A DNA stretch of 64,000 bases, taken from NCBI GenBank assembly GCA_019075865.1, contig JAGXAN010000008.1, positions 124,001 through 188,000 on the forward strand. Direction: 5' to 3'. The notes beneath the pieces are model-generated. The model searched no databases. It was not told where the DNA came from and saw only the letters and a list, made by a program, of their open reading frames with translations. Position numbers and translations under genes: made by a program. Positions 7,483 through 14,467 of the stretch are shown here, in pieces. Every line of letters starts with the position of its first letter. Positions within the stretch are counted from its first letter, which is position 1. Source of the stretch: Hyphomicrobiales bacterium (GTDB taxonomy: Bacteria; Pseudomonadota; Alphaproteobacteria; Rhizobiales; Beijerinckiaceae).

Positions 7483-8463
7483 ATGGTGCCTATCATTCAG
7501 GTGAGCATTGACGGCCGCGATGTCTCCTCGGGTGTCGCCGCACGCATTCTGGAAGGCGAAGTGGTGCAGCATGATGGTGGCCATGGCGATGAATGCCACC
7601 TCCTCATTTCCAATTTCGACGGCCGCCTGGCCAAGCCAGCGCGCGGTGGCCTGATTGACGTGCGCGTCGGATTTGCCGCCACCGGCGTGCGATCCTTGGG
7701 GCAATTCAAGGTGCAGGAAATCGCCAAACATGGGCCAAAGGCGCATTTCAGCGTTGTCGGCCACGGCGTCGATCTGATCACCAGCCTGAAAGCCCAGCAC
7801 ACGCGGGTGTGGAACCAGACGACGCTGGGCGCGATTTTGGGCACGCTGGCGGGTGAGAACGGGCTGACACTGGCGATTGACGGCAAGCTGGGTGCCACGG
7901 CGGTTACCACCCTCGCACAGACGCATGAGAGTGACATGCATCTGATTACGCGGCTCGCCCGCCATTATGGCGCGATCGGCAAGCCGATGGGTGGGCGCTT
8001 GCTGTTCATCCCCAAGGGTGCTGGTACCAGCGCCTCGGGCGCGACATTGCCACCGATTGTGGTGACGCCCAATGATCTGGAGGGGAGTTTTACCATTTCA
8101 ACGAGCGATCGTCCCAAACGCGGCAAGGTGGTGGCACATCATTTTGACCGGGGGACGGGCAAGAGGGAACAAGTGTCCCATGACACCGGCGATGGTGGCC
8201 CGGATTATCATCTCCCACACATGTATGGCGATGCGGCCTCCGCTCAAGCAGCCTGTGCCGCGCGGGCCACCGATTTCAAGGCCGCCAAAGGCACGTTCAA
8301 AGGCACTTTGAAAAGCGGCGACAACCAGATGCAGGCGGGCGGCGTGCTGACCAGCCAGGGCTTTGGTGATGATGACGACCATGACTGGATCATCAAACGT
8401 GTGCCGCATCGGTTCGGCGACCACGGCTATGTGACGGGGTTTGACGCGGAGGTGAAGAGATAA
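7483..8463 (+). CDS. baseplate hub protein (P2 gpD/late control D-like)
   Basis: A 326-residue protein of the phage late-control D (gp27-like hub) family. It has 'IIQVSIDGRDVSS' at the N-terminus, 'DECHLLISNFDGR', and a central 'TTLGAILGTLAGENGLTLAI' followed by 'HESDMHLITRLARHYGA', all family hallmarks. The C-terminus carries the 'GTFKGTLKSGDNQMQAGGVL' beta segment. It would form the ring joining tube to spike. The ATG at 7483 was preferred because an upstream TTG would overlap gpX; the ribosome site is weak, so coupling to gpX is likely. In P2, D is the last tail gene, which agrees with the change of gene content after it. Confidence 0.85.
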   Translation: MVPIIQVSIDGRDVSSGVAARILEGEVVQHDGGHGDECHLLISNFDGRLAKPARGGLIDVRVGFAATGVRSLGQFKVQEIAKHGPKAHFSVVGHGVDLITSLKAQHTRVWNQTTLGAILGTLAGENGLTLAIDGKLGATAVTTLAQTHESDMHLITRLARHYGAIGKPMGGRLLFIPKGAGTSASGATLPPIVVTPNDLEGSFTISTSDRPKRGKVVAHHFDRGTGKREQVSHDTGDGGPDYHLPHMYGDAASAQAACAARATDFKAAKGTFKGTLKSGDNQMQAGGVLTSQGFGDDDDHDWIIKRVPHRFGDHGYVTGFDAEVKR

Positions 8464-8471
8464 TGCGAGGC

Positions 8472-8493
8472 CCGGAGCTCTCACGAGCTCCGG
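8472..8493. terminator. strong hairpin after the tail operon
   Basis: CCGGAGCTC (8472-8480) and GAGCTCCGG (8485-8493) form a perfect 9-bp stem with a TCAC loop, 9 bp after the gpD stop. There is no T-run, so it may be a Rho-assisted end or an mRNA-stabilising hairpin. Confidence 0.5.
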
Positions 8494-8579
8494 TTGCGGT
8501 CAACTTGGCAGAGGACCCGCAAGACGGCCCATTGAGATAACCGTCACCCCGCAGCTGTCGACAGCCAGTAAAGGGTGCA

Positions 8580-9428
8580 TTGATTCGGGTGGGTAAAGCA
8601 ATGCTGGATTTAATGGATAATGTGGGCCAGATGCGCCCGGTAATGCCGGTGCGGCCATTGGCCGGATATGTAGGTGGCAAACGGCAACTGGCCAAGCAAT
8701 TGATTGCCAAAATGGCGGATATTCCGCATGGCCTTTATGCCGAAGCCTTTGTGGGCATGGGAGGCGTGTTTTTCCGCCGATCACTGGCTCCAAGGGTTGA
8801 GGTGATCAACGACTACAATCGCGATATCGCCAATCTGTTTCGGGTGCTGCAACGCCACTATCAGGCGTTTCTCGACATGCTGAAATGGCAATTGGCATCG
8901 CGAGCGGAATTTGCCCGGCTGTTGCAGGTGGATGCCGACAGCCTGACGGATCTGGAGCGCGCGGCACGGTTCCTTTACCTGCAAAGATTGAGTTTCGGGG
9001 GCAAGGTTGCGGGGCGATCCTTTGGCATAGATACGACCAATTCGAGCCGGTTCGATATGACCAAACTGGGCTCCATGCTGGAAGACGTGCACGAGCGATT
9101 GGCCGGGGTTACCATCGAGTGTCTCGACTGGCGGATATTCTTTGACCGGTGGGACCGGCCGCAGACGCTGTTTTATCTCGACCCGCCTTATTGGGGCACC
9201 GAAAATTATTATCCGCGCGGCCTGTTCGGCAGCGACGATCACCAGGCACTGGCGGAACGATTGCGGGGTCTGAAAGGCAAATTCGTGCTGACGATGAATG
9301 ATACGCCGCAAACGCGTGCCTGCTATGGCGGGTTTCATATTGAGGCGGTGGAACTGACCTATTCGGCGGGTGGTGCACATAAGCAGGTGGCCGCGCGCGA
9401 GATTGTGGTCAGTAATTGGCCAGGTTGA
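8580..9428 (+). CDS. D12-class DNA adenine N6-methyltransferase (Dam-like)
   Basis: A 282-residue orphan methyltransferase. The AdoMet site is split as in the D12/Dam class: 'GGKRQLAKQL' (residues 32-41), 'EAFVGMGGVFF' (55-65), catalytic DPPY at 201-204 and a 'FVLTMND' strand. It should methylate adenine in a short DNA target. No restriction enzyme gene is nearby, so it is either antirestriction or regulatory. The TTG start has AAGGG upstream; an ATG at 8601 is an alternative. Placement after gpD and before a reverse-strand regulator is typical of cargo at the end of a prophage. Confidence 0.85.
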   Translation: MIRVGKAMLDLMDNVGQMRPVMPVRPLAGYVGGKRQLAKQLIAKMADIPHGLYAEAFVGMGGVFFRRSLAPRVEVINDYNRDIANLFRVLQRHYQAFLDMLKWQLASRAEFARLLQVDADSLTDLERAARFLYLQRLSFGGKVAGRSFGIDTTNSSRFDMTKLGSMLEDVHERLAGVTIECLDWRIFFDRWDRPQTLFYLDPPYWGTENYYPRGLFGSDDHQALAERLRGLKGKFVLTMNDTPQTRACYGGFHIEAVELTYSAGGAHKQVAAREIVVSNWPG

Positions 9429-9791
9429 TCAGCAAGCGGGCTGGTAATCGATGAAGCCTGTGGTTACCGGAGCCGCTGCAATAACGCGTGCCGCCATGGC
9501 CACAAAGGCACCGTGGCAGGGCCAGCCCATGGCAACGGCTTCATCAAAACTGGCGGGGCATTCGATCATGATTTTGTCTGCGCCGGCCTGCGTAACAAGA
9601 ATGTCCTGCGCCGCCAGGATTTGACGGGTGATCAGCGTGCCCAGATGTTCAAGGGCTCCGGCCGGAGCTGGGCTGCGTCCCGTTGACCATGATTTGACGG
9701 TATCAAGTGGCGTCGCCAGATAGAGGCTGGCCTCCGTCAGGGAGAGGCCGGCGTGTTTAACCAGCAGATTAAAGGGGGTTGGATGTGCCAT
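9429..9791 (-). CDS. small helix-turn-helix DNA-binding protein
   Basis: A 120-residue protein on the reverse strand. The first 50 residues form an XRE-like helix-turn-helix: 'FNLLVKHAGLSLTEASLYLATPLDTVKSWSTGRSP' (written here only as a landmark, residues 6-40), with turn and recognition helix at 'LATPLDTVKSW'. The C-terminal half is mixed and unassigned. The ATG at 9791 is preferred over an upstream GTG or ATG because of GGAGA 6 bp before it. A 17-bp palindrome lies 46 bp upstream and suggests autoregulation. It runs opposite to the tail operon, at its end, as prophage regulators often do. Confidence 0.55.
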   Translation of the reverse strand: MAHPTPFNLLVKHAGLSLTEASLYLATPLDTVKSWSTGRSPAPAGALEHLGTLITRQILAAQDILVTQAGADKIMIECPASFDEAVAMGWPCHGAFVAMAARVIAAAPVTTGFIDYQPAC

Positions 9792-9837
9792 GATCGTCTC
9801 CGGTTTTGGCAGTCCCAGACCACCGCTCCAACTCACG

Positions 9838-9854
9838 ATACACAGTGTGTGTAT
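9838..9854. promoter_or_regulatory. palindromic operator-like site
   Basis: ATACACAGTGTGTGTAT is a dyad with perfect 7-bp arms around GTG, 47-63 bp upstream of the reverse-strand helix-turn-helix gene. Its size and symmetry suit a dimeric repressor. Binding by the neighbouring protein is inferred from position. Confidence 0.5.
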
Positions 9855-9956
9855 GGATGCCAGTGGATTGTGGAGGGTTCCGGCAGGATCTGAAAGACTG
9901 TTTCAAGACTTGTTTGAAGTGGGTTGAAAGGTGGCAACAGCGTTCAAATTCTCGTC

Positions 9957-9997
9957 GCCATTTGATTTTGCGCGCAATGCCATTTGATTTTGCGCGC
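9957..9997. repeat. two-copy direct repeat at the element junction
   Basis: GCCATTTGATTTTGCGCGC occurs at 9957-9975 and again at 9979-9997, a 22-bp period. It lies immediately before the capsid-gene stump, where the contractile-tail element meets the GTA cluster. It may be a recombination footprint or part of an attachment site. Confidence 0.7.
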
Positions 9998-10131
9998 TAC
10001 ACTTGGGGATCCGCGTGCTTCGCGACCCTTATTCGGCTAAGCCCTATGTGTTGTTTTACTGCACCAAGCGTGTCGGCGGCGGGGTTCAGGATTTTGATGC
10101 CATCAAATTGCTGAAATTTGGCACGGTCTGA
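9988..10131 (+). pseudogene. C-terminal stump of GTA major capsid protein (g5, HK97 family)
   Basis: From 10009 the frame encodes RVLRDPYSAKPYVLFYCTK and then RVGGGVQDFDAIKLLKFGTV, ending at TGA 10129-10131. This is the C-terminus of the HK97-type major capsid protein of Rhodobacterales/Hyphomicrobiales gene transfer agents, which normally has about 400 residues. The same frame is stopped by TGA at 9985-9987 inside the direct repeat, and there is no start codon with a ribosome site, so about 41 capsid codons survive. In RcGTA, g5 directly precedes g6, and here g6 starts 785 bp downstream. The capsid gene has therefore been cut by deletion or by insertion of the contractile-tail element. The family assignment rests on remembered motif similarity. 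Confidence 0.75.
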
Positions 10132-10156
10132 CCTTTAGGCGCGCGATTGGGGTCGG

Positions 10157-10894
10157 CTAGCGCAGGCCCCAATCGCGCATCACGCCCAGAATCCAGCCAC
10201 GCTGCGGGGCCACCAGGGTGCCTTGCGTAAAGGCGCCGCAGCGCTGGTGGCCGCGCCCATCCGCCCAAGCAGTGATGGCCAGAACCGCCTCAGTGCCTTG
10301 CGCAAATATCGGCGACCCGGAATCACCCTCGCAGGCTCCGACCCCCGAATGGTCGCGATCCCTGGCCCATAACAGCACCTTGGACAGCGGCGCGCGCAAT
10401 TCAATGACGCCAAGGCGCAATGTGCCGGTGGTCTGTGCGACGCCTTCCGTGCCCATGCCATAGCCGGCAATCACCAGACTCTGGCCGATGCGGGGTGCAT
10501 CCGCGCTGGAGGCCAATTCAGCCGGCTGATAGCGCGCGGGCAGGGGCGTTGCGCTCTCCACCAGCGCGAGGTCAACCGTGCGCTGGCGGGTGATGCGGGC
10601 ATTGGCATGATAACCGGGGTTAATGCGCACCTGTCGCACCGGCAGCATGACGGGTGCCCCCTGGTCGCGGTAAAAAATCCGCATGTCCGCCGGCCGCGTT
10701 ATGCAATGGGCGGCGGTTAGTATCGTGTCTTTGCCAACGATCACGCCCGAACAAAATCCGGCGCGGTGGCCTGTGCGCGACAATACCATGATCGTGCGTC
10801 GCCCCCACGCGCCGTCGCTAAAGGTCGGCCCGACCACGGCACCGGCCGGCCCACCCGCCAGCAAGGCGGACATTGCCAGCCCCCAACGCATCAT
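10157..10894 (-). CDS. secreted trypsin-like serine protease (S1)
   Basis: A 245-residue protease on the reverse strand between the capsid stump and g6. A short signal peptide (about residues 1-19, 'MMRWGLAMSALLAGGPAGA') precedes the S1 domain. The catalytic triad is complete: His63 in 'LTAAHC', Asp108 in 'TVDLAL', Ser192 in 'CEGDSGSP'. There are also Cys residues suited to disulphides. It should act outside the cytoplasm. The start is uncertain: ATG 10894 puts the signal peptide at the N-terminus, and ATG 10918 adds eight residues and would interlock with the g6 start codon in one CATG. Antisense orientation means its promoter lies within g6. It is not one of the genes of the RcGTA cluster, and its role here is unknown. 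Confidence 0.85.
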   Translation of the reverse strand: MMRWGLAMSALLAGGPAGAVVGPTFSDGAWGRRTIMVLSRTGHRAGFCSGVIVGKDTILTAAHCITRPADMRIFYRDQGAPVMLPVRQVRINPGYHANARITRQRTVDLALVESATPLPARYQPAELASSADAPRIGQSLVIAGYGMGTEGVAQTTGTLRLGVIELRAPLSKVLLWARDRDHSGVGACEGDSGSPIFAQGTEAVLAITAWADGRGHQRCGAFTQGTLVAPQRGWILGVMRDWGLR

Positions 10895-10916
10895 CCCCCA
10901 CCGCGAAGGTTTGCAC

Positions 10917-11486
10917 ATGCCCATCCAATTGTCCCCACCCGTGACCGAACCGCTGCAACTGGCAGATGTGAAGGCCTGGCTCAAAATCGATTTTGCCGAT
11001 GACGATGCCATGATAGCCGCCCTCATTCCGGCCGCGCGCATGGTGGTCGAGACCCATACAAGGCGCAAGCTGTTAACGCAAACCTGGCGACTGGTGCTGG
11101 ATCACTGGCCGCAGGATAATATGGTGATATTGCCGCTTGCCCCGTTTCAGTCGATTGCCGCAATCACGGTTTTTGACGCAAGTAACCAGGGCCAGTCGCT
11201 TTCCGCCAGCCTTTATTTCCTCGACAACAGCCCTGATGCGGCGCGAATGCTGTTTGCGATTGCCCCGCCTGCACCGCAACGCCAGATCGCGGGGATCAAC
11301 ATTGATGTCGTTGCAGGATATGGCGCAGGTGCGGACAGTGTGCCGCAGCCGATCCTGCAGGCCATGCGCATGCTGATTGCCCATTGGTATGAAGATCGCG
11401 GCGATGGCGCGAGCGTCTCAGGAGCCCGATTGCCCGCTGTGGTAGCCGCACTGCTGGACCCCTTCCGCATCATGAGGTTAACATGA
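10917..11486 (+). CDS. GTA g6: head-tail connector/adaptor protein
   Basis: A 189-residue protein of the phage gp6-like/phiE125 gp8 connector family. It opens 'PPVTEPLQLADVKAWLKIDFADDDAMIAALI' (landmark, residues 6-36), the classic helix of these proteins, with 'ARMVVETHTRRKLLTQTWRL' after it. In RcGTA this gene product is the adaptor below the portal. The ATG at 10917 has GAAGG upstream; the longer frame from 10683 is the antisense of the protease. It is the first intact gene of the GTA cluster here, since portal, terminase, protease and capsid are missing upstream. Its stop overlaps g7 (ATGA). Confidence 0.85.
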   Translation: MPIQLSPPVTEPLQLADVKAWLKIDFADDDAMIAALIPAARMVVETHTRRKLLTQTWRLVLDHWPQDNMVILPLAPFQSIAAITVFDASNQGQSLSASLYFLDNSPDAARMLFAIAPPAPQRQIAGINIDVVAGYGAGADSVPQPILQAMRMLIAHWYEDRGDGASVSGARLPAVVAALLDPFRIMRLT

Positions 11487-11812
11487 AAGCCCCGATCATT
11501 GGCGCCATGCGCACGCGCCTGACATTGCAGGTGCCGGTCGATACGCCCGACGACAACGGCGGCGTCGCGCGCACCTATGCCAATCAGGCCAGTCTCTGGG
11601 CACAGATCGTGCCTGCCGCAGCCTCCGACCGCTTTTACGCGCAGCAAATGCAAACCGCCATCACCCATCAGGTGACATTGCGTTATCTGGCGAATTTGAC
11701 CGGACAAATGCGCTTCGCCAAGGGCGGCCGCGTATTTGTCATTCACGCCATTGAGGTGCTGGACGAGCGCGGGCGCTTCATGCGTTGCCATTGCGAGGAG
11801 GTGCGGCCATGA
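11483..11812 (+). CDS. GTA g7: head closure/stopper protein
   Basis: A 109-residue protein of the phage head-tail joining family (SPP1 gp16-like). It shows the N-terminal 'GAMRTRLTLQVPVDTPDDNGG', 'SLWAQIVPA' and C-terminal 'VIHAIEVLDERGRFMRCHCEE' strands typical of it. In RcGTA the homologue is the stopper ring. ATGA overlaps at both ends (with g6 and g8) show translational coupling. Confidence 0.85.
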   Translation: MKAPIIGAMRTRLTLQVPVDTPDDNGGVARTYANQASLWAQIVPAAASDRFYAQQMQTAITHQVTLRYLANLTGQMRFAKGGRVFVIHAIEVLDERGRFMRCHCEEVRP

Positions 11813-12219
11813 GCCATTCACCCGTCACGGATTTACGAAAAGCCATCCGCAATGCGCTGCTGGCGGACGCGACGCTTTTGTCGATGTTGGGTGGCCCAAA
11901 CCTGTTTGATGAGGCCCCGCGTGAGGCGATTCCGCCCTACATCGCCTTTGGCGATGTGATCTTGCGCGATCTCTCCACTGCTACCGATACCGGCGCGGAG
12001 CATTTTGTTATCCTCAATGTTTGGTCGATCCAGCGCGGGCTGCACGAAGCCCTCGACATCGCCGACCGCGTGGTGAGCTTGCTGCAGGACGCGAGCCTGA
12101 CGCTGGACTACAACCATCTCGTCAATTTGCGCCTCGTATCCATTGAAAGCAAAAGGGAAAATAATGGTCGCTTCGCGCGTGCCAGCCTTCGCTTTCGGGC
12201 ATTTACCGAGGCCCTCTAG
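11809..12219 (+). CDS. GTA g8: tail terminator protein (DUF3168)
   Basis: A 136-residue DUF3168 protein. It has 'AIRNALLADATLLSMLGGPNLFDEAP' at the N-terminus, 'YIAFGDV' and 'FVILNVWS', ending in a beta strand 'FARASLRFRAFTEAL'. The RcGTA homologue caps the tail tube. The start chosen is the ATG overlapping the g7 stop, with a near-perfect AGGAGGT 7 bp upstream. Confidence 0.85.
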   Translation: MSHSPVTDLRKAIRNALLADATLLSMLGGPNLFDEAPREAIPPYIAFGDVILRDLSTATDTGAEHFVILNVWSIQRGLHEALDIADRVVSLLQDASLTLDYNHLVNLRLVSIESKRENNGRFARASLRFRAFTEAL

Positions 12220-12260
12220 GCCCCCGCATCTTCCATGAATTCCAGTGATAGGAGAAATAA

Positions 12261-12671
12261 ATGTCCGCACAAAAGGGCAAGGACCTGCTGTTGAAGCTTG
12301 ACGATGGCACCGGTAATTTCGTGACGGTGGCCGGGTTGCGCACCCGGCGCTTTTCGCTTAACGCCGACACGGTGGATGCCTCGTCCGCCGACAGCGTCGG
12401 ACGCTGGCGCGAATTGCTGGCCGGTGCCGGCCTGATCCGCTCATCGATTTCCGGCACCGGCATATTCAAAAACGCCCAGTCCGACAATCTGGTGCAGCAG
12501 AATTTTTTCAATGGGGTCATCGGCAATTGGCAAATCATCGTGCCAGCTTTTGGCACGATTGCCGGTCTGTTTCAGATCACCAGCCTCGATTATCGCGGCG
12601 AGCATGCCGCCGAAGTCACCTTCGATCTGGCGCTGGAATCGGCAGGCCCCCTCACTTTCACCCATGTGTGA
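12261..12671 (+). CDS. GTA g9: major tail tube protein (TP901-1 family)
   Basis: A 136-residue protein of the TP901-1-type major tail protein family. It has 'GKDLLLKLDDGTGNFVTVAGLRTRRFSLN' at the N-terminus, 'VDASSADSVGRWRELLAGAG' in the middle, and a C-terminal 'AAEVTFDLALESAGPLTF' strand. It builds the non-contractile GTA tail tube and is unrelated to the contractile-type tube at 3482-3991. It has its own 41-bp leader with GGAG. Confidence 0.88.
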   Translation: MSAQKGKDLLLKLDDGTGNFVTVAGLRTRRFSLNADTVDASSADSVGRWRELLAGAGLIRSSISGTGIFKNAQSDNLVQQNFFNGVIGNWQIIVPAFGTIAGLFQITSLDYRGEHAAEVTFDLALESAGPLTFTHV

Positions 12672-12677
12672 GGCAAT

Positions 12678-13022
12678 ATGACCAATCAGCATCGTGGCGA
12701 AATCAGCGCCTGCTTTGGCGGCGTCGAGTACACTTTATGCCTGACGCTCGGGGCCTTGGCGGAGCTTGAAACAGCTTTTGGCAGCAAAACGCTGGCAGGC
12801 ATTGCCGGCCGTTTTGAAGCAGGCAATCTCAGCGCGCAGGATATTGTCGTCATTCTGGGTTGCGGTTTGCGCGGCGCGGGGCATCGCCTCACCAACGACC
12901 AGGTTGCACAGTTGAAGGTGGACGGCGGCCTGCCGGCCTATGTGCAGATCGCCGCGCAATTGCTGCGCGCCACTTTTGGCGGGAGCGACCCCGAAAACCC
13001 TCGCCTGCCGCAGAAGGCTTGA
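12678..13022 (+). CDS. GTA g10: tail assembly chaperone-type protein
   Basis: A 114-residue protein of the GTA gp10 family. It opens with 'HRGEISACFGGVEYTLCLTLGALAELETAF' (landmark, residues 4-33), which is diagnostic, followed by 'DIVVILGCGLRGAG' and 'PAYVQIAAQLLRATFGG'. Position between the tube and tape-measure genes fits a chaperone. The stop TGA (13020-13022) overlaps a TTG start in the -1 frame for the next gene, and that -1 frame is open back to about 12860. Confidence 0.85.
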   Translation: MTNQHRGEISACFGGVEYTLCLTLGALAELETAFGSKTLAGIAGRFEAGNLSAQDIVVILGCGLRGAGHRLTNDQVAQLKVDGGLPAYVQIAAQLLRATFGGSDPENPRLPQKA

Positions 13023-13240
13023 AACCCGCACCCGTCGCGCCTTTCCCCTGGGCGGAGGCGATGGCGTTTGGTTTTGGTGTTCTGCGGCTTGGTACGCGCC
13101 AATTCTGGGCGATGACGCCGCGCGAAATCAAGGCGGCGTCGGACGGCGTCTTTGGTCGCGCCAACCAGCCGATGCAGCGCGAAAGTCTCGATCATCTCAT
13201 GGCTATCTTTCCCGATCACGCGGCAAACAGGAGCCCCTAA
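13019..13240 (+). CDS. GTA tail assembly chaperone (rcc01693-like, TAC_6)
   Basis: A 73-residue protein in the -1 frame relative to g10. It starts at TTG 13019 (TTGA overlap) or at the ATG of 'MAFGFGVLRLG' further in. The motif 'PFPWAEAMAFGFGVLRL' and 'FWAMTPREIKAA' are those of the small gene between g10 and g11 in the Rhodobacter GTA. Ribosome-site spacing before the TTG is poor, so expression probably depends on coupling, or possibly on frameshifting from g10. Its stop overlaps the g11 ATG. Confidence 0.75.
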   Translation: MKPAPVAPFPWAEAMAFGFGVLRLGTRQFWAMTPREIKAASDGVFGRANQPMQRESLDHLMAIFPDHAANRSP

Positions 13241-13806
13241 TGCTTGCAGACCCCACCGGTTCGGGCAATTCCACGGCCTTTGCCGTGCAGGACCTGAACT
13301 CCATCAAGGCGTCGATCGACGCCATCGGCCTCTCCAGCGACAAAGTGTCGAAATCCCTGACCAGCGCCTTTGCCGGGGCAATCACCAGCGGCAAAAGCTT
13401 CGACCAGACTTTGCAGGGCATTCTCGCAAGCCTTGCCAAAATGGTGCTCAACGCCGGCACCAGCCAAGTCACCAGTGGTCTCAATTCCTTAATCAGCACT
13501 GCGTTTTCCGGCCTTGGCAGTTCCAATACGGTGACGCCATTTGCCGAAGGCGGTATCGTTTCGCAGCCAACCTTCTTTGGCAGCGGCGGTGCGCGTGGGT
13601 TGATGGGGGAGCGCGGCGCGGAGGCTATTCTTCCCCTGTCGCGTGGGCCGGATGGACGGCTGGGCATAGCCGGGCAGGGCGGCGGCCCCTCCCATGTCTT
13701 CAATGTCAACATTGCCACCCCGGACGTGCACAGTTTCCGCCAAAGCGAGGCGCAGGTAACCGGCGCGCTGGCCCGTGCCGTGGCCCGTGGCCAACGCAGC
13801 TTGTGA
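13240..13806 (+). CDS. GTA g11: short tail tape measure protein
   Basis: A 188-residue protein, as short as RcGTA g11 (about 220) and far shorter than the contractile tape measure here. The N-terminal 'STAFAVQDLNSIKASIDAIGL' helix leads to 'SGKSFDQTLQGILASLAKMVL' and the diagnostic C-terminal block 'FAEGGIVSQPTFF' then 'GLMGERGAEAILPLSRG'. It sets the short GTA tail. The ATG overlaps the preceding stop and has AGGAG upstream. Confidence 0.85.
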   Translation: MLADPTGSGNSTAFAVQDLNSIKASIDAIGLSSDKVSKSLTSAFAGAITSGKSFDQTLQGILASLAKMVLNAGTSQVTSGLNSLISTAFSGLGSSNTVTPFAEGGIVSQPTFFGSGGARGLMGERGAEAILPLSRGPDGRLGIAGQGGGPSHVFNVNIATPDVHSFRQSEAQVTGALARAVARGQRSL

Positions 13807-13813
13807 GGCGAAA

Positions 13814-14455
13814 ATGTCGGCTTTTCATGAAATACAATTTCCGCTGGATATTTCGATGCGCTCCACCGGCGGCCCGGAACGACGCACCGATATTATTGCG
13901 ACAGGCAGCAATTTTGAGGAGCGCAACGCGCGCTGGGCCAATTCGCGCCGTAAATATGAAGCAGGCTATGGCGTGCGCTCGCTCAATGCCATTGCCGAGG
14001 TGGTGGCTTTTTTCGAGGAGCGCCGCGCCCGACTTTACGGATTCCGCTGGCGTGACCCGCTGGATTTCAAGTCGTGCCTGCCGCAAGCCAACCCGGGCGC
14101 GCAGGATCAGATCATCGCAACCGGCGATGGCATCACCGTCGGCTTCCAACTCGTGAAATCCTACGGGGCGCAATTTGCACCCTATTCAAGGGTAATCACC
14201 AAGCCTGTAGCGGCCTCGGTCACCATTGCGGTGGCGGGCAACACTCTGGTTGCCGGTTCGGATTTCAAGGTGGATGTCACCACGGGTCTCGTGACTTTTT
14301 CCAGCGGCAGGATACCTGCCAAAGGCGCAACGATTACCGCCGGTTATCTATTTGATGTGCCCGTGCGCTTTGATACCGACTATCTCGCCATTGACCTTTC
14401 CGCCTTTGCCGCCGGCGATATTCCCAAAATTCCAATCATTGAAATCATTCCCTGA
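13814..14455 (+). CDS. GTA g12: distal tail protein (DUF2460)
   Basis: A 213-residue DUF2460 protein. It opens 'FHEIQFPLDISMRSTGGPERRTDI' and has 'RNARWANSRRKYEAGYGVRSLNAIAEVVAFFEERRARLYGFRWRDP' (landmark spanning residues 37-82), the family's core. The C-terminus is a beta region with 'GYLFDVPVRFDTDYL'. In RcGTA it is the distal tail protein at the tube end. ATG 13814 follows g11 by 7 bp. Confidence 0.88.
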   Translation: MSAFHEIQFPLDISMRSTGGPERRTDIIATGSNFEERNARWANSRRKYEAGYGVRSLNAIAEVVAFFEERRARLYGFRWRDPLDFKSCLPQANPGAQDQIIATGDGITVGFQLVKSYGAQFAPYSRVITKPVAASVTIAVAGNTLVAGSDFKVDVTTGLVTFSSGRIPAKGATITAGYLFDVPVRFDTDYLAIDLSAFAAGDIPKIPIIEIIP

Positions 14456-14467
14456 ACGGAGGCATTC

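Noticed and set aside
2255-8463. Type VI secretion system
   Set aside because: Sheath, tube, E/E', T, U, X and D are P2-phage families. There are no TssB/C, TssJ/L/M or ClpV genes.
9806-10114. 102-codon + strand frame across the junction
   Set aside because: It runs through the operator, repeats and capsid stump in a different frame from the recognisable capsid codons and has no domain features.
10009-10131. An independent small gene rather than a capsid stump
   Set aside because: No start codon with a ribosome site, and the sequence begins mid-domain with a known capsid C-terminal motif.
10683-10916. 78-codon upstream extension of g6
   Set aside because: It overlaps the catalytic domain of the serine protease on the other strand, and a ribosome site and family N-terminus both point to ATG 10917.
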